The position numbers were made by a program, and so were the translations under genes. From Pomphorhynchus laevis (Eukaryota > Acanthocephala > Palaeacanthocephala > Echinorhynchida > Pomphorhynchidae): 64,000 nucleotides of DNA. Of the stretch, positions 32,831-43,600 are shown one piece after another. The stretch covers positions 44,582-108,581 of the forward strand of contig WNNJ02000463.1 of assembly GCA_012934845.2 (NCBI GenBank). The letters run 5' to 3'. The notes under the pieces are model-generated. The model did not search any database. It was not told the DNA's origin and saw only the letters and a program-made list of their open reading frames with translations. How positions within the stretch are numbered: position 1 is the first letter of the stretch; each line of letters starts with the position of its first letter.

Positions 32831-32870
32831 CGACGACAACCATCGACGACAACCATCGACGACAACCATC
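32831..32870 (+). repeat. Three exact copies of a 13-bp unit
   Basis: CGACGACAACCAT is repeated three times exactly in the 5' leader of the following ORF, 40 bp before its ATG. Confidence 0.9.
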
Positions 32871-32910
32871 AGTTGAAAAATTGATTGGTTGAAAAATTTG
32901 AGGTTGAAAA

Positions 32911-34974
32911 ATGACAAAGGGAAAGCCTGATGTGGTTGTAAAATGCTGTACATGTAACGGTCCTGCAGCGCGTTGCAAAGGTTGTCGCTGTGCAAAGAGT
33001 AATAAACGATGTTTTAACTGCGCTGCCCCAAATTGTTGCAATAAAAATACATTGGTTGTTCAGAGTAATAGCGTGAGTTCCGAAGTTTTATACAATATAA
33101 ATGGCACAATGCCCAGTATGGGAGGGCATGCTAACGAATTTGTGTTAGGATCAGTTTATGAAGAAATTTCAAAATGGAAACCGAATCAATTTAATTTGCC
33201 GAGGTGCAATGAAAGTAGGTTATTCATCAATGTCTTGACGCAGTTGATTAAGGAAGCCTGTTTGGATACGGATGATGGTAGTGCACTGCAAAAAGTCACA
33301 ATAGTGAGTCAATGCATTCTTCAAAGATTAAAGTCCAGGAAGGTTAGTTTGATAAGACAGGCTATGAAAAGGCGTATCGAGAGGTGGAATTCCGATAATT
33401 GGAGTGAGCTTATAGCTGAAGCTCGTTATCTACAATCGACTAGAAAAAGCAAAGAGTGTATACAAGCTCAGATTGATTGGAAAGTAGCGTTTAGACGCTC
33501 TATGCAAAAGGGTGATACCAAAGCAGCAATAAAATCATTGGAAGACGCTTCAGGTGGATCTTATCTGAATCCTGATGAATTCATAGGATCTTCAACCGTA
33601 CGACAGTTGCTGGAAAGCAAACATCCAGAAGGAGATCGCGTATATGTAGAAGGTGTGATGACTTGTCCGCATCCTAACTTACTGCCATTTCATCCGGTGA
33701 TGTTTGACAAGATTGATGCTGAGAGTATTATTACAGAGGCCCGACGCACTCGCGGTTCCGCAGGGCCCTCTGGGGTAGATGCCTCTTCATGGAAACAAAT
33801 GCTAACTTCTTTTGATAGAGATTCAATGGCGTTGGCTGATGCATTGGCCGGTTTAACAAGAAGACTTGTAGCGGGTATTGTACCAAAAGGTTCAACTTCA
33901 GCACTTGTAGCCTCCAGGTTAATCGCAGTTGCAAAGAATAACGGAATCCGACCCATAGGGGTGGGCGAGGTGTATCGTCGGATTATTTCAAAGGTAATTC
34001 TCAAAACAATTTCTATGCATATTCAGAGCGTCGCTGGTACTATGCAATTGTGCGCAGGACAAAGATGTGGAGCGGAATACATAGTACGTAGTTTACGATC
34101 ATCTCTAATGGAAAAACGTGATTCTTGTATGCTTCTAATTGACGCAAAGAATGCATTCAACTGTGTAAATCGTAAGATGGCACTAGCAAACATGAAAAAT
34201 GTATGTCCGCCTTTGCTTAATGTGTTAACGAACATGTATTCGGAGGATCCTATGATGATAGGAGACGATATAATATTGTCTCGCGAAGGGTTCACACAGG
34301 GTGATCCTCTGTCTATGGTTGCATTCGCGGCTTCTACAATTCCTTTAATATTGCGTTTGAAGGAGGCATTTCCGTCTGTCCAACAGATGTGGTATGCAGA
34401 TGATGTATCTTGCATTGGGGAGGCGGGTGTTCTTTACCAATATCTTGAAATGATGAAGGACATTGGTCCGTATTATGGTTTTTACATCAATACTCAGAAA
34501 TGCCAGTTAATCTCTAGATTTAATAATGATGTAGCAAGGTCAATATTTGCGGGTAGTGAAATTCTAGTGTCACACCTAGGCGCTGAAGTTCTTGGGTGCC
34601 CAATCGGATATGGCGACTATGAGCGGAAATGGGTGGAACATAAGGTTGATAAATGGAGTAAGATGGTTAGACGCTTATCGGAAATATCCGAAACATGTGC
34701 TCAACAGACTTATCTAGCTTTCATTTTTGCGTTACAACATAAATGGACATATGTTTTTCGTGCGTGCAAATGTGAAAAATCATGGTTACAAGTACTAGAA
34801 TTGGAAATAAGGAAAAGCTTATTGCCGGGGATACTGGGGATGAGTGAAATTACGGAGGACATAAGGCAATTAGTTGAACTTCCTACATCTAGCGGAGGCA
34901 TGGGGATTTTAAATCCTTGCGAGCTGGTAATCCAGGAATGGAATTGGTCTAAAAAATGTGTTTACCTTTATTAA
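32911..34974 (+). CDS. Reverse transcriptase with N-terminal cysteine cluster (5' part of broken ORF)
   Basis: 687 codons. Residues 12-46 hold a dense cysteine pattern (CCTC, CKGCRC, CFNC, NCCN) that resembles a tesmin/TSO1 CXC domain and may bind DNA. RT motifs: RPIGVGEVYRRI at 347-358, LLIDAKNAFN at 408-417 (A), GFTQGDPLSM at 460-469 (B), MWYADDVS at 493-500 (C, catalytic YADD) and VLGCPIG at 560-566. The RT core appears intact. The frame ends in VYLY where the next frame takes over. The start ATG follows the repeated leader directly. The CXC assignment is an inference from spacing. Confidence 0.82.
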   Translation: MTKGKPDVVVKCCTCNGPAARCKGCRCAKSNKRCFNCAAPNCCNKNTLVVQSNSVSSEVLYNINGTMPSMGGHANEFVLGSVYEEISKWKPNQFNLPRCNESRLFINVLTQLIKEACLDTDDGSALQKVTIVSQCILQRLKSRKVSLIRQAMKRRIERWNSDNWSELIAEARYLQSTRKSKECIQAQIDWKVAFRRSMQKGDTKAAIKSLEDASGGSYLNPDEFIGSSTVRQLLESKHPEGDRVYVEGVMTCPHPNLLPFHPVMFDKIDAESIITEARRTRGSAGPSGVDASSWKQMLTSFDRDSMALADALAGLTRRLVAGIVPKGSTSALVASRLIAVAKNNGIRPIGVGEVYRRIISKVILKTISMHIQSVAGTMQLCAGQRCGAEYIVRSLRSSLMEKRDSCMLLIDAKNAFNCVNRKMALANMKNVCPPLLNVLTNMYSEDPMMIGDDIILSREGFTQGDPLSMVAFAASTIPLILRLKEAFPSVQQMWYADDVSCIGEAGVLYQYLEMMKDIGPYYGFYINTQKCQLISRFNNDVARSIFAGSEILVSHLGAEVLGCPIGYGDYERKWVEHKVDKWSKMVRRLSEISETCAQQTYLAFIFALQHKWTYVFRACKCEKSWLQVLELEIRKSLLPGILGMSEITEDIRQLVELPTSSGGMGILNPCELVIQEWNWSKKCVYLY

Positions 34975-35852
34975 ATGGATACGTAGGACAAGAATTACTT
35001 GAGAAACAAATACTGGTAAATATCGGAATTCGGGGTGAAAAGAAGATTTTTAACGATTTAAAACACAGTAAGATTATTGCAGAACTGGATAATTACACAA
35101 AAAATGCCTTAATTCATGCATCAGAAAAAGGCGCATCAACCTGGCTATCTTCAAGGATTAGCGAAGATAGGCAGTATTGTCTAAATAATCATCAGTTTTA
35201 TGATGGGCTTGCCGCTAGATATGGATGGCAATTAAAAGACGCTCCGACAAAATGTGTTTGTGGAGAACTTAACAACGTATCGCACACACTATCTTGCAAA
35301 ACAGGGGGCTTTACAATTGTTCGACATAATGTGATGCGCGACATTATAGCAGGTATGTTATCTGCAACATGTAAGGCTATTGAAATTGAGCCGGTCCTAC
35401 TTCCTGTTGAGTCTTCTTACAAATTTGATAGAATAACAACGTGTAAGGATATGAATGCACGCATTGATGTTGCATGCAGTGGTTTATACGGGGATTAAAC
35501 AGAGCGGTCTTTTCTAGACATTTGCGTTTATAACGTTCATGCTCCATCGTATGCCAATCGAAGCCCTCATAGTTTGTTTGAGTATCATCACAACAGAAAG
35601 CAGGCCAAATATTTAGAGCGAGTATCTAGGGTCGATCGTGCTTCATTTATTCCGGTTATTTTTTCATCGTCTGGCGGAATCAGTAGAGAGTCACATGCAT
35701 TGCTTAAGAGAATAGCGTCAATACAGGCCTTAAGAGGGGACAATAACTACAGTGATTGTATCGCTACGTTACGTCGAAAGATCGGGTTTGGTCTAATAAA
35801 ATCAAATTCTTGGTGTTTTCGATGCCGTCGTCAGAGGTCTGAAGAGATATAG
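34956..35852 (+). pseudogene. CCHC knuckle and restriction-like endonuclease part of the R2-like element
   Basis: This is the next reading frame, with one in-frame TAA at 35496. It contains CVCGELNNVSHTLSC followed by RHNVMRD (about 35255-35345), matching the CCHC-then-RHN arrangement of R2-type endonucleases. ARIDVACSG (35459-35485) and SFLDICVYN (about 35508-35534) then resemble a PD-(D/E)XK core of the D...FLDVxV type. It ends CFRCRRQRSEEI. It is read as the target-cleaving nuclease of the element. Confidence 0.7.
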
Positions 35853-35973
35853 TTAGAATATATTTATAATGAGGTCAAACTTTTTGTCTAGTATTTGACT
35901 ATTTGATTTGTCTTGTGTTCAATGTAATTTTGTGTAATAAATTATCTTAATAAAAAAATTATTATACGAATTA

Positions 35974-37260
35974 TTGTTAATCAGCGTTAAATTTTACCGC
36001 TGTCAATTGCAAATCATTTAAAAATATTTAGAAATCGTTCTGAAGTTGACGATAAATTACTTCGTCAAGGTATTCTACCTCGACAAAGAAGATAGCATCG
36101 TTAAAAAGTCATCAACCGAATTAATGTTATTCGGTTAATTGATATATTACAAATTTATAACATAAAAGATATTTAATATAATATATTTATGTATTATATA
36201 TAATTATATTATAATATAAATATGTTATTATTAATAAATATATTACATGTTATATTTTAATATCATTTTTATAAAATTAATTATATAATTATATATAATA
36301 CATAATTATTATTTGGGTTGTATTTTATCAACAGTTATGGTACTCCAAATTGTAAGAGCTTCTCAAAATTCTTATCTTTGGTAACTTACTTTATAAAATT
36401 ATATAATAAATACTAAATTTAGATAGAAACAAATATCAATAAAAATATAAAAATATAAGTTATTTGTAGTAATTAATTTTGTTATAATTTTACTTCAATA
36501 TATCTATCCGTCTATGCACGTTTATTATCATAAAAATATTATTTATTTATATTATAATATTATTTATCAATTATTTATTTTATTATTTAATTATTAAATT
36601 TTGATTTAGCATTATTATAATAATGATAATATGATAATATGATAATATAATAACATATAATAATTATTATTATTTTAATTTTATATTAAATACGTAGACA
36701 TATAATTGACATAATATATTGTTAACATAAATTGTTAATACAACATATTAATATAATATAATGTCTCAATGAATAAAATGCCATTTTTATTTTAACTTTA
36801 TAAATTAAATAAAATTTTATTAAATAATTATTTATTATTTATAATTATTTATTATTTAATTAATAAAAATACATTTAGTTATTCTATTATTTTTAAATTA
36901 AAATACGTGTTTATGCATGGCTACCCATCGATGTGAATATAGACATTTGATGTTTTCGATTGAGTCATCCCTGAACGATATAAACTTCGACTTAGTTAAA
37001 AGCTATTTGTCATGATGAGTTCTCTTTTAACTCATTGTTGTCTTTATATGAGTTTGAAGCGTGATTGCTATTGTACATGAAAAATAGTTGGAGTCGCATT
37101 TCACGAAATTTAAAGGAAATATGTGCATTTCTTAGTTAAAAATTTATATCATTATTCGCATGGAAAAATTTCGAGAAGTGCATTCCTTTGAATCACATTG
37201 ATAAAAAATCAATAAACTGCTTAATGACTGCGGAATAGCTTTTCGAATCACCTCAATTTC
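35974..37260. other. Gene-free A+T-rich stretch
   Basis: 35974-36940 is extreme TA-rich sequence (runs of ATAATATTA). 36940-37260 is less biased but has no open frame or recognisable gene. Confidence 0.5.
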
Positions 37261-37267
37261 TCGAGGA

Positions 37268-37500
37268 AAGGATCACGGCAGAAATAATCACGGTAGTAGC
37301 TGCCGATACAATACCACAATGCCAAGCTAACATCTGGCATATTGTGAATCATATATTACGGAGTTGAAATTAACGAATTAATAATACCGTAATTGGTTTC
37401 TGCTGCGAAATCATCTCTTGTGATCTATCAAATTTGATGAAATAAATAAAAGAAACCATCAAAGGATCACCAGCACTAATTCGATGATATCCTGATCACT
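37268..37500 (+). repeat. SINE body, copy 1 (no tRNA head)
   Basis: It shares GCCGATACAATACC, ACATCTGGCAT, ATACCGTAATTGGTTTCTGC and TGCGAAATCATCT with the copies at 37.7 and 38.1 kb, with about 70-75% similarity by eye. Confidence 0.6.
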
Positions 37501-37632
37501 TCAGTCTTAAATATAAAGAAATAATGCTTTGAATACATCTCGGAAAATGCGGTTTCGGAAATTTATTTGCACTTTTAGACTCATTTGGAATCTGAAAGTG
37601 CAAATTATGTTATGAAACTACTGAGGTATCAG

Positions 37633-37664
37633 CGTGCACTCATCAGCCTTCTGATGAGTGCACG
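37633..37664. repeat. Perfect 14-bp hairpin
   Basis: CGTGCACTCATCAG, loop CCTT, CTGATGAGTGCACG, directly before SINE copy 2. Confidence 0.85.
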
Positions 37665-37671
37665 TATAAAA

Positions 37672-37862
37672 TTGCACGGCAGTAAGGGGGCGAAACGATA
37701 TGTCGGGCTAAAATCTGGCATGTTATGAGTCAAAAAGTGTATGAAGTTGTAAGAAACGAAGAAATGATACTGTAGCTGGTTTGTGTTGCGAAATCGACTT
37801 GTTTGACCAATAAAGGAATCCATCAAAATATCACAAGAACCGATTTAATGATCTCTTGAACA
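37672..37862 (+). repeat. SINE body, copy 2 (no tRNA head)
   Basis: It shares AAATCTGGCATGTTATGAGTC, AGAAATGATACTGTAGCTGG and TGCGAAATCGACTTG with the other copies, in the same orientation. Confidence 0.6.
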
Positions 37863-37978
37863 CAACAGTATTATATATAGCGCATTTTTCAATATGCTAA
37901 TTACAATATGTATACTAGCGAATCTAATATATAAAGTATATGAAGGTGTCATATACTGAAGAATTTCTAGCTGTACTG

Positions 37979-38228
37979 GATGGTTGGCCTAGTCGGTAAG
38001 GCGTAGACCGACCGAGCAAAAGAACATTGGTTCGAATCTGAAAGTGCTAGGCTTCTGCTGAGTCCGGGAGTATCATTGCCCGACAGTAGCAGACGATACA
38101 ATACCAATATGTTACTCTTAAATCTAGCATGTTTTGAGTCGAGTTGTATGAAGCTGGAGAAATGATACCGTAACTGATTTCTGTTGTGAAATCACCTTGA
38201 GTGATCTAGCAAAATTATTGAAACCAAA
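37979..38228 (+). mobile_element. tRNA-derived SINE, copy 3 with A and B boxes
   Basis: The head has a pol III A box TGGCCTAGTCGG (37985-37996) and B box GGTTCGAATCT (38029-38039) about 33 bp apart, but does not fold into a normal tRNA. The body repeats the 37.3 and 37.7 kb copies (CAGACGATACAATACC, AAATCTAGCATG, GATACCGTAACTGATTTCTG). It ends near AAAATTATTGAAACC. Confidence 0.7.
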
Positions 38229-38291
38229 AATATTTTATTTGACGTTTTGGCTTCCGTCTTTATCAAATCAAGAACATAAAATACAAGTCAT

Positions 38292-38438
38292 TAAATAACA
38301 AAATATTGATTGATGTGTTAATTCAAATCATGCCAATTGAAAATGTGAAACTGATTTAGACCCAGTAAATAACAAAATCTTGATTGCTGTGTCAATTCAA
38401 ATCATGCCAATTGAAAATGTGACATTGATTTAGACGTG
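38292..38438. repeat. 74-bp tandem duplication
   Basis: Two adjacent units start TAAATAACAAAAT (38292, 38366) and end GATTTAGAC, with about five differences. Just upstream (38236-38268) lies GACGTTTTGGCTTCCGTC followed by TTTATCAAATC, reminiscent of a sequence found near the ends of Penelope-like elements. Confidence 0.75.
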
Positions 38439-38439
38439 G

Positions 38440-38925
38440 TGTCATACCGGCGTCACTTACCCAACCCAATACATTTTTCTATCCTTCCTGCGATTATTAT
38501 GAGGTTATTCTATTATTGTATATTTGAGGTAATGTCGCATATCCAGAACGTGAATTGTTGCTGCGTATGTTCTTTTATGTTTTATATCGCTCCTTATATT
38601 AATTAGCCTGAGATTTAAGGATATAGCAGTCTCCTATATAATGTGTCTCACAAGAACAACAGATTGCTAAATGCACTATATATACATTTGTTATGTATAT
38701 ACATTTGTTATGTCCACCTCTAAAAGTAAGAGGTGGGACATCATGTCTTTACAGCATTTACATCGTGAACTTAGGCAAGCTTTTGATTCACAAAGTCAGT
38801 CGTCTTAATAGTAGTTTTATTTGATTACCAACGGCACCATTAGCACTGCCATTTATATATACGATCAAATATTAAATACCTGTTATTAATTTCACTCAAT
38901 TGAGTCCCATATACGGTGATACTAA
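38440..38925. other. Gene-free stretch
   Basis: It contains a short exact repeat of TATATACATTTGTTATG near 38682-38711 and the hairpin-like CCACCTCTAAAAGTAAGAGGTGG. No gene was recognised. Confidence 0.45.
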
Positions 38926-38929
38926 CTGA

Positions 38930-39245
38930 TCATCAATACATGTACATACGAGGTAGTAGCGGGCCAAGTAGAGATTATTGTGGCCCACCAAGATAAATGG
39001 GATAATCGTTTGAGAAAAAATAAAACCAATAATTTACCCAGTAAATTATTATACTGTTTATATGCAGGCCTCTCATCTTGGTAATAAGTTTTCATGATGA
39101 TCACGATCGAGCGCTTTGTAAAAATCAAATAGCACAGAGTCATCACATTGATCCCCAACATTAAAATTTTTTGCCGTATCATACGCGACTAGTAGATTTA
39201 AAACCGTCGAGCGGTTAGTCACGAAGCCATATCAACATCCGGATA
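38930..39245 (-). mobile_element. Decayed LINE RT fragment
   Basis: On the minus strand, YGFVTNRSTVLNLLVAYDTA (about 39226-39167) followed by SVLFDFYKALDRDHHENLL (about 39139-39083) matches the start of a CR1/Jockey-type RT domain (GFR..RST... and DFSKAFDRVDHE). The remainder is too eroded to place. It is a separate lineage from the other LINEs here. Confidence 0.7.
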
Positions 39246-39249
39246 TTAG

Positions 39250-40600
39250 ATTATTGATTTAAAGATAGCAGCAAAGATTTTTAATACAAAAGTATTTCTA
39301 TAACACTACAACACATAGATCACACTTTTTAGTCGGTAATAATTAATGAATTTTTGCGATCTTTTCTCGTATATTGAACGCTATAGAAAATGTATTTCTT
39401 GTCAAAAAACTAAACAAAAATCGAATACACGAGACATTGCAGTGAATGAACTCTTCGAAAGTGTCTTAAATCTTCATGAATGTAATTTATCATTTCTATG
39501 CATCAAAAGAAATTGATGGCGAAAGCAACATTTATTCTCACGAAAGCGCCTCTCAAATAATGAAAAAATGAAGGCTTCCAGTAGTTTTTTATTTTAAAAT
39601 TAAATGATTTTAGAAGCAATACAACGGGGCTTTTAAAGAAGAAACTGAAGAATCTTATCTCGATTTTTTCGTTTAACATTTATATTTATTAATTAAAATA
39701 TTTGTAAATTTTTTGACGTTTAAAATTTAAATTTTGCATGAAAAAAATTATTTGCAATAATTTTTCTAAAAGTAATATTTTTTTGAATCAAGATAAATGT
39801 TGGATCTATTTGTGACAAAATCGCAAGCATTTAAAATTTTTAATGACAGACGAAAAAACGAAAAACTTATCAGATTTTCGTTTTTTTATCTGCATGCCTG
39901 ATGATGACACCGAGATATATCCTTTTAAATATAGAATTTGTTTTCTTGATTTCGGAAAAATCACTATATTTAGTAAAATTATTGCTATCGTTACATTTTC
40001 TTGCAGGTCACCTTATTTAAATGCTGATATTACATTTTGTTTTGACTGTTATCATTTCGCTATTGATTTTCACATTCTTATTGGTGGTAAAGCAACACAA
40101 CCGGAACGATTATCTCCTCAGTCAATGAAAATCCAATCAATACAGCCGAGGATAGTCGGAGAGCGCAATAAGACTTAATTAATAAGGATTTCATTCTCTA
40201 AATGCAACAAACACACAATCCAGTATTAGTATTTGGCGCTTGGTAATTGCTATATGCTTAGCACATATATACAGCCTTTTTATTGTACAAAAATTGACCC
40301 GTTTAAATTGTACTCTTATATTTCAATCACACAAACGAGCTCCATTGTGCTTTCTCGATGTTGTTTGTAGATGGTAATCTTTGAGTAATTTACAGCTCTT
40401 ATTTCAATCAGTAGTCTCTATACTGTACCCATTCTTTTATATGTATCACACAATATAATATTCTTGGATGTTAAAATCCGGTTTTAAATTTAAATACTCA
40501 TTGATTTCAGATTTGTTTACTAAATCCTCTATGTAGAAAACTATCGAAGACTAGCACTTATCATATCAAACGTCGAACATAAATTGATCAATTTTAAATA
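39250..40600. other. Region upstream of MED13
   Basis: No supported gene. A 111-codon open frame at 39843-40178 has no recognisable domain and includes a CCTGATGATGACACCG string resembling the foldback motif. The MED13 promoter and 5' UTR should lie toward its right end. Confidence 0.4.
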
Positions 40601-40679
40601 ATGAATGCTTGTAACTTGCCGGCGGATTCACCAAATAAGCAGAAACCATCTGGAAACGTGTTTCATCGAAATTTCAATA

Positions 40680-43600
40680 ATGACAGCACCTAGTGGTATC
40701 AGCAGCGGAAATAGCAGCAGTGCCTGTGGTGGCCGAATTGATAGCAGCAGCCTTGAGCACTGCCATACAAATCTGTTTGCCCTGGTATGTGATTTACCAT
40801 TAATTAACTCGTTTTAATCAACAGATCCTCGTTTAAGCTAAGCAATAGTTCCTATCCTATCGTGATATTATAATGATACAATATATAATGATATTAAATA
40901 CGTAGACTCAGTTAGCTGATTTGATTCCTTAATTCAATATAGGAATTAAACAAATTTGCAATTATCAGTTACTATTTTGTTATTTTGATAATTTGAACAA
41001 ATTATTTTGAACAAATGACTAATTATAAAACAAGATCGAGCAAACGCTCGCTCAACACGATATAAATGAGGACATCATACACACACTGCTTCATAATAAA
41101 AGTTCTAAGATCTTTTGCGACCATTAATGATATTTTTCACACTCTAAATATAATTTAAAATTAATTATTAATTTATTAATATAATATTAAAAATATTTAA
41201 GCTAGTCATTTCCTTGAAGTTAGCGAATTTTAATTTATAGGAACGACAAAAAATCGAACAAGATTATTCCATATTTCAATGGCAACTGCCATCATCAGGA
41301 AAAATCATCATTCTCATGATGGCAGTTGCCATTGAAATATGGAATAATATTTTCGTAAATATTATTGAAACGAATAAAACAAATATTATTTAATAATATT
41401 TATTAAATATTATTGAAATATTACCGAAACGTTGTTATAATTAACTCTAACAAAAATTTGTTTTTCTCGTGTGGATAATTAATAATGCCTAATAAACAGA
41501 TTACGTGGCACACGAATGTAATTTTATCAGAATTTTCGTAAATATTTGATTTTTATGATCAATTTTTCTTTATTGAATTTTGAGAGCAGGATTAAAGAAA
41601 AGAAAACATTTAATTTTAATATTTCGCTAACTTCTGAAAATTTTAATTTATAGGAACCATGGAAAATAAAAGAAAAAAATATATATCAGCATCATCAGGA
41701 TAAATTGTAACAGATTTGTGAAAAAGCTGTTAAATTTTTTTAAGCTGTAACAATGTTTCCTGATGTGATAACGTCATTGAAATATTGGAAAATTTTGTTT
41801 GATTTTCCTTGGTTCCTATAAATTAAAAAGGAAATATATAGTTTAAATTTTAGCAACTTGAGTGTTGCTGTTTAGAATATCGTAAAATGCATTACTTTGA
41901 ATACATTGTTTTGGGAATATGAAAAGTTTCCACTTATTCGCCAATCAGATGACATAAAACAGGATTGCATCCTTTGTGTTTTGACTAAGTACAGATTAAA
42001 GTAATTGACTGATGCAAATTTTATTTCTAGCATTGTGAATCCATTAAATATTTATTAATTATCAATTATTATTAATTAATATTGAATAAAGTAATAATAT
42101 AATATATATAATATATTTGTCAGCATATTAAATATTTATTAAAAATTAATTATTAATTAATTATTAATTAATTATTAAATAATTAATTATCTATCAAATT
42201 TAGTTAATCTTTTATTTTAATAAGTAAATGACTTTTTATTATTTAGACACAAAAAATTATAAATTTATTGTTTAAAATCTCAATTTGTTTCGCTTCAACA
42301 AGTGTAACGTAAAAAATTAACGGTCATTTCAAAAATTAGTGTGTTGTTAGTAATTAAGTTATTTTCAATATCAATACATTTTTTTGTTAAATATCATGTT
42401 TATTAATTTAGTGTTTATCTTGAGTTTAACATATTTTTAATACAAAATTTCATTTTAAAATTCAATCTATATTTTTGCATTATTTTATAATTACGTGAAT
42501 TAGTTATTTTGAATTGATAGGCAAACATTGACGGCATTCAATGGAGGTGTTTTGTATCAAGTCAACATGTACCAAAGGCTAATATATTTTGGGATTCTAT
42601 TATAACAGCATACCTTCAATGCCTAGAAAATAATATACTTTCAGTTTGGCGTCGAGTTCCAATTGTCGGTGCTACCAAGCGTCCTGTTCAATTTGAAAAA
42701 GAATTATGGGTATTTTGGTTCGAAGAGGAGCCGTACCGTGCAATTCCATTTACAAATTTGACAGGTATTCATTTTTCGCTGATTGCCCACTTTATGATTA
42801 CCGCTGATTACCCAATTTATTATTGAAATATTGTATACTAACGTATAGTTGTATGTTATATGTCATCATGGTGTTTTAAGTAGAATACATTTTATTTAAA
42901 AATATCAGCAAATTTTTTCAATGCGAAACTTGCAATTCTAGAAAGTAACTGCACGATATTTTTGCATTTTATCAAATGAAAAAATGTTAAAATGAAAATT
43001 TTAACAGATAAAGTTATTACATTTCTCAATCACCACAATTTTACTGCATTCTACTGTATTTACTCATTATTAATTAAATACTAATCCTGTAATAGGGTTA
43101 TTGGCCGTACGAAAAAAATAGCTGTTATTTTTTAATATGTCGACTTTCCAAATATTATTTGACGATCTATAAATCGTTTGCCATTTCAAATTGCTATTTT
43201 TCGGTTTAAAATTATGTTTCTAGCGAATGGTGACTGTATATTCATACTCAGAGAATATGCGTCGCTGTTCAGCTTGTAAACGCGACATGCCTGTTAAAAG
43301 CTTCTCTGCTTTAGATTTTGTTGATTTATTTTCGTCAAGATGATTTATTTTTTCTACAGATAGGTTGTTTAAATTGTTTAAATTATATCGGATTTGGCGA
43401 TTGAAGCACGGTAGGGAGGTTGATTGGTGTATATGAATGAGCAGATGATATCACGAGATAGGATCATCCACTAGGAAGGAGGTAGAGTAGTTTGCGACAT
43501 GCACAATAAGCGAATTACGGGAACGTAAGAAACAGTAAGCAGGACGATAAGTATCAAGAAAGGGAAGCTTGAGAAAGGAAGGGGTATGAAAAGTTACAAT

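Larger units (their letters stand above)
32500..35958 (+). mobile_element. R2-like (restriction-like endonuclease) non-LTR retrotransposon with CXC-like N-terminus
   Basis: Order of parts: repeated 5' DNA, a leader with a 13-bp minisatellite, a cysteine cluster, RT, a CCHC knuckle, a restriction-like endonuclease, and a short 3' UTR ending in ATAAAAAAA at 35951-35958. There is no APE endonuclease. RT motif B is TQGDPLSM, closer to the QGDPLSP of R2-type elements than to the PQGSPLSP of Jockey types. The coding region is broken by a frameshift near 34.96 kb and an in-frame TAA at about 35496. I recall similar RT plus C-terminal domain proteins from cnidarians and sponges, but cannot check this here. 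Confidence 0.75.
40785..42520 (+). other. MED13 intron 1 with foldback elements
   Basis: 1.7 kb. It holds the 27-bp motif copy at 40894-40920, a perfect 33-bp hairpin at 41263-41348 and a second foldback at 41643-41826; the rest is A+T-rich. Confidence 0.75.

Noticed and set aside
35995-36008. Match ACCGCTGTCAA between the R2-like element 3' flank and the tRNA-Leu 3' end
   Set aside because: Only 11 bases, not located at the element boundary; likely chance, so no claim of tRNA-targeted insertion.
37979-38045. Functional tRNA gene
   Set aside because: A and B boxes exist but acceptor and anticodon stems do not pair; it is a SINE head.
39843-40178. 111-codon open frame upstream of MED13
   Set aside because: No domain, odd composition, and overlap with a foldback-like string; no splice or homology support.
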